Positions 4,510 through 7,152 of a stretch of DNA of 7,152 nucleotides are shown piece after piece; position 1 is the first letter of the stretch; each line of letters opens with the position of its first letter. The notes under the pieces were generated by a model. That model saw nothing but the letters and a program-made list of their open reading frames with translations. It was not told the origin of the DNA and ran no database searches. The translations under genes were made by a program, and so were the position numbers. Source of the stretch: Oscillospiraceae bacterium (lineage in GTDB: Bacteria; Bacillota; Clostridia; Oscillospirales; Ruminococcaceae). Location: assembly GCA_017483405.1 (NCBI GenBank), contig JAFUWP010000454.1, forward strand, positions 1 to 7,152, in the 5' to 3' direction.

Positions 4510-6861
4510 TTATAAAACGGCTTCTGTGATGCCGTTACCCATTGTCACGGTCTTGCCGCCGAACAGTGTCACCTTGAAGGTCTTACTCGTTTCGGATGCC
4601 GTTACCTTAACGGAATCTCCTGTTCTTGTCGCGGTGAGTGTCAGTTCCTGACGGGCTTCGCTGTTGAAGATTCTGGCTTCCGCAGTTTTGCCGTCTTCCA
4701 GATTGTAGATAACAGCTTCGGCATCCTGAACATAATCATAAACGCTGTTTTTATCGAAATTACCGTACATGATGATAGAATTCGGCTTTGCGAGAACCGG
4801 CATTTCCAAGAAACTGCATACCCGATGAATGTATCTGCCGCCTTCGTAGGTTTCGCCGGTGATGATGTCTGTCCATTTTCCGGCCGGCAGATAAACATCA
4901 GCCGTTCCGGCGGAATTCATAACCGGTGCGCAGAGCAGATTATCACCAAGCATATACTGCTTATCAAGATAGGGAACAGCAGGGTCATCGGCATAAGAGA
5001 GAACCATAGCTCTCATCATCGGGATGCCTGTATGTGAGGTCTTGACTGCCTGACTGAACAGATACGGCATCAGTCTGCCTTTCAGCTTTGTGAAGAAACG
5101 CAGAACTGCACATGCATTTTCGGGATTATCGGGAGTATCTTCCTCATAAGCCCACGGCACTCTGTAAGAAGTCGAACCGTGCAGTCTGGAATGGCTCGAC
5201 ATCAGGCCGAACGCGCACCAGCGTTTATAGACATCCGCAGAGGCTGTCTGTTCAAAACCGCCGATGTCATGCGAGAAATATCCGAATCCGGAGGCACACA
5301 GACTCAGGCCGCCGCGGAGCGTTTCTGCAATGGAGGTATATTCGGCAGAGCAGTCACCGCCCCAGTGAACGGGGAACTTCTGACCGCCGACTGTCGCACT
5401 TCTCGCGAACAGGCAGGCTTTATTCTTGCCGTTGTAGGATTCCAGCGTCTCGAAAACAACTTTGTTATACAGATACGTATAATAATTATGCATCGCTATC
5501 GGGTCAGAACCATCGAAATACTTGACATTTGTCGGGATTCTTTCGCCGAAGTCCGTCTTGATGGCATCGACACCGGTTTCCAGAATTTTTCTGAGATTGT
5601 CGGCAAACCATTTGCAGGCATCGGGATTCGTGAAATCGACAATTGCCATAGAGGGCTGCCAGAGGTCTGTCTGGAAAATACTGCCATCCAGATTATGAAT
5701 GAAATAGCCCTTTTCTGCGCCTTCATCGAACAATCTGGAACGCTGGGAAATATACGGATTAATCCAGCAGCATGTGCCGAGGCCTTTTTCATGCAGACGT
5801 TTCAGCATAGCAGGCGGGTCGGGAAAATTATTGGTATCCCACTCGAAGTTTGTCCATTCATAGCCCTTCATCCAGAAGCAGTCGAAATGGAACATCTGGA
5901 GCGGAATATCACGCTCGAACATGCCGTCAATGAATTCGTTCACGGTTTCTTCGTTATAGTCAGTTGTGAACGATGTGGACAGCCATAATCCGAACGTATT
6001 CGCCGGAGGGAGTGAGGGCTTTCCGGTCAAATCGGTATATTTCACAAGTACCTGTTCCAGATTTTCACCGCCGAAGAAATAATATTCCATTTCTTCGCCG
6101 GAAAGTGTCATCGAAACTTTGGAAACCGTATCGGATGCGACTTCGTAGGAAACTTTTCCGGAACTGTTCACCAGTACGCCGTAACCTCTGGAAGATACAT
6201 AGAACGGAATCGACTTATAGCTCTGTTCGGAGCATGTACCGCCGTCAGCATTCCAGATTTCGACATTCTGGCCGTTCTTGACGAAAGTCGTGAACTTTTC
6301 GCCGAAACCGTAGATACATTCGCCGACATCCAATAATAACTGTTCGCGGATGTAGGTACTTCTGGTATCTACAGGGTCATTGAAAAACTGGTCATCTGCC
6401 TGTACTGCGACACGCGCGGCCGCACGGAACTGATTTTCTTCGATATAGCTTGTCGAACGCCATGCACCGCCGGTGAGTCTCTTTCCATCGTAGGAGAATT
6501 CGACATCCCAGTCAAAAGCCTTCTTGATTCTGACTTTTGTCTTGCCGGCAGTCATCTCGATGAAATCATCGGCTTCGTTGATTTCTGCCTGATAATTTTC
6601 AGGTTCATGGAGTTCAAATTTCGGCTGATTCTTGACAGTTCCTTTGTGATGTACGATATGCACCTTGATAGTATCATCTGCAACGGCAGTATACGTAATT
6701 TCGAGTGTAACGCCCCCCAGCGTCATAGCACGGTTATAGATAGCATTGGTTGTCGCAAAGACGGTAATCGAATTTGCAGTGTGTGTGACTTCATAAGCCT
6801 GTGTGGCATAATACACCTGATAGCCTTTCTTATTAAGCCACAGTCCGTCAGAAAATTTCAT
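4510..6861 (-). CDS. yicI: GH31 alpha-xylosidase, YicI type (783 aa)
   Basis: This is a cytoplasmic glycoside hydrolase family 31 enzyme that should release alpha-linked xylose from the non-reducing end of isoprimeverose-type and xyloglucan-derived oligosaccharides by a retaining mechanism. It matches E. coli YicI along its length, starting from the N-terminal MKFSDGLWL. The catalytic nucleophile is D437 in KTDFGERIP (435-443), and the acid/base is D503 in HWGGDC (499-504). Substrate-pocket residues are D327 with C328 and F329 in FHFDCFWMK (324-332), R487 in FARSA, and H557 in SSHSRLHGS. The CF pair after D327 is what distinguishes the xylosidases from the alpha-glucosidases. Length is close to the 772 residues of YicI, with an insertion of about 20 residues near 145-170. 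There is no signal peptide, so substrates must be imported. It is probably first in a two-gene operon with the PH-domain gene. GGAGGT (6873-6878) is unusually far, 11 nt, from the ATG, but homology fixes the start. Confidence 0.95.
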   Translation of the reverse strand: MKFSDGLWLNKKGYQVYYATQAYEVTHTANSITVFATTNAIYNRAMTLGGVTLEITYTAVADDTIKVHIVHHKGTVKNQPKFELHEPENYQAEINEADDFIEMTAGKTKVRIKKAFDWDVEFSYDGKRLTGGAWRSTSYIEENQFRAAARVAVQADDQFFNDPVDTRSTYIREQLLLDVGECIYGFGEKFTTFVKNGQNVEIWNADGGTCSEQSYKSIPFYVSSRGYGVLVNSSGKVSYEVASDTVSKVSMTLSGEEMEYYFFGGENLEQVLVKYTDLTGKPSLPPANTFGLWLSTSFTTDYNEETVNEFIDGMFERDIPLQMFHFDCFWMKGYEWTNFEWDTNNFPDPPAMLKRLHEKGLGTCCWINPYISQRSRLFDEGAEKGYFIHNLDGSIFQTDLWQPSMAIVDFTNPDACKWFADNLRKILETGVDAIKTDFGERIPTNVKYFDGSDPIAMHNYYTYLYNKVVFETLESYNGKNKACLFARSATVGGQKFPVHWGGDCSAEYTSIAETLRGGLSLCASGFGYFSHDIGGFEQTASADVYKRWCAFGLMSSHSRLHGSTSYRVPWAYEEDTPDNPENACAVLRFFTKLKGRLMPYLFSQAVKTSHTGIPMMRAMVLSYADDPAVPYLDKQYMLGDNLLCAPVMNSAGTADVYLPAGKWTDIITGETYEGGRYIHRVCSFLEMPVLAKPNSIIMYGNFDKNSVYDYVQDAEAVIYNLEDGKTAEARIFNSEARQELTLTATRTGDSVKVTASETSKTFKVTLFGGKTVTMGNGITEAVL

Positions 6862-6910
6862 ATTTTTTTCATACCTCCAGTAAGAATTTTTCCAGCGCAG
6901 TTATATTTTT

Positions 6911-6939
6911 ATTTTAGCATATTGCATATTAAAAGTCAA
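6911..6939 (-). promoter_or_regulatory. Sigma-A promoter of the alpha-xylosidase operon
   Basis: On the minus strand TTGACT (6939-6934) is followed after 17 nt by TAAAAT (6916-6911), with TGC directly before the -10 (extended -10). The expected start near 6904 gives a leader of about 42 nt. I see no clear catabolite-responsive element. The palindrome at 6965-7030 begins 26 nt upstream of the -35 box and is a possible regulator site. Confidence 0.85.
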
Positions 6940-6964
6940 GCATTTTTGTAAGATATTCCCGAAA

Positions 6965-7030
6965 TCGCCCCTCCGGAACGGGTTCTTTCCGTTAGGCATA
7001 ATGCTGTGATACCGGCCGTTCCGGAGGCGA
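6965..7030. repeat. G+C-rich inverted repeat between divergent promoters
   Basis: Perfect 12-bp arms, CCTCCGGAACGG (6970-6981) and CCGTTCCGGAGG (7016-7027), are separated by 34 nt. The pairing extends to TCG (6965-6967) with CGA (7028-7030) across a 2-nt bulge. An alternative hairpin is possible between AACGG (6977-6981) and CCGTT (6989-6993). There is no T tract on either side, and both flanking promoters fire away from it, so it is not their terminator. It could be a regulator site, a small palindromic repeat element or part of an unseen RNA. Confidence 0.7.
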
Positions 7031-7061
7031 AAAGATGTGCATTTCTACAAAGCCTGCTCTC

Positions 7062-7090
7062 TTGATTTTTTTTCCGCTTTATGCTATAAT
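7062..7090 (+). promoter_or_regulatory. Sigma-A promoter of the divergent gene at the right edge
   Basis: TTGATT (7062-7067) is followed after 17 nt by a perfect TATAAT (7085-7090) with TGC immediately before it. The expected start near 7097 leaves a leader of about 29 nt containing AAGGA at 7112-7116. Confidence 0.85.
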
Positions 7091-7125
7091 ATAAATAACT
7101 ATAATTTTAGCAAGGACTGATGAAC

Positions 7126-7152
7126 ATGAATTATACTGAAGCAAAAGCAAAA
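7126..7152 (+). CDS. N-terminus of an unidentified gene, cut by the window edge
   Basis: Only nine codons (MNYTEAKAK) are visible before the window ends. AAGGA (7112-7116) lies 9 nt upstream of the ATG at 7126. An in-frame ATG at 7120 would be only 3 nt from it and is therefore less likely. The strong promoter at 7062-7090 supports a real gene. The opening residues faintly recall Clostridia UDP-N-acetylglucosamine or UTP-sugar pyrophosphorylases and also folylpolyglutamate synthases, but nine residues cannot decide, so no function is assigned. Confidence 0.6.

Noticed and set aside
5179..5988. Plus-strand frame of 269 codons
   Set aside because: It is antisense to the catalytic domain of the alpha-xylosidase, which is supported by full-length similarity and all catalytic residues.

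Overview
The window looks like chromosomal DNA from a Clostridia bacterium, most plausibly a Ruminococcus-like gut or rumen organism. This is an inference from three things: Gram-positive style Shine-Dalgarno sites (AGAAGGAG, AAAGGAG, GGAGGT), sigma-A promoters with exactly 17-nt spacers, and the protein families present (a DUF3877-like protein, a repeat-bearing lipoprotein, a cytoplasmic YicI-type GH31 enzyme and a small bacterial PH-domain protein). No mobile element, CRISPR array, tRNA or rRNA is visible.

Layout from left to right. Positions 1-86 hold a plus-strand terminator for a gene lying mostly or wholly outside the window. Positions 148-802 are a complete single-gene unit: extended -10 promoter, DUF3877-like CDS (217-762), and a 10-bp-stem terminator shared with the convergent gene. 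That gene (816-1745, minus) is a lipoprotein with an acidic Pro/Glu/Thr stalk made of 33-bp tandem repeats, and it has its own promoter at 1811-1839. Next comes a minus-strand operon of three tightly coupled genes: an FkbM-type methyltransferase (2803-3918), an unknown 136-residue protein (2396-2806, ATGA overlap) and a Cys-motif protein (1940-2389, start 6 nt after the preceding stop). Its promoter is nested inside the terminator of the next unit, and it ends at a hairpin at 1917-1933. The next minus-strand unit is a YicI-like alpha-xylosidase (4510-6861) followed after 36 nt by a PH-domain protein with a His/Asp-rich tail (4048-4473). It is driven by a promoter at 6911-6939. A divergent plus-strand gene begins at about 7126, with a near-consensus promoter at 7062-7090, and runs out of the window.

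Functionally the window is a set of small independent units rather than one pathway. The alpha-xylosidase suggests use of xyloglucan-derived oligosaccharides taken up into the cell, but no transporter or xylose catabolism gene is present. The FkbM operon is the least explained unit and the best place to look for something new: two uncharacterised small proteins are translationally tied to a methyltransferase. The other notable structures are the promoter nested in a terminator (3951-4000), a 12-bp-arm palindrome between the divergent promoters (6965-7030), the palindromic CAT/ATC triplet tract encoding the PH protein tail, and a striking excess of the word TTCCGG/CCGGAA. I do not see strong evidence for a complete new defence or mobile system.
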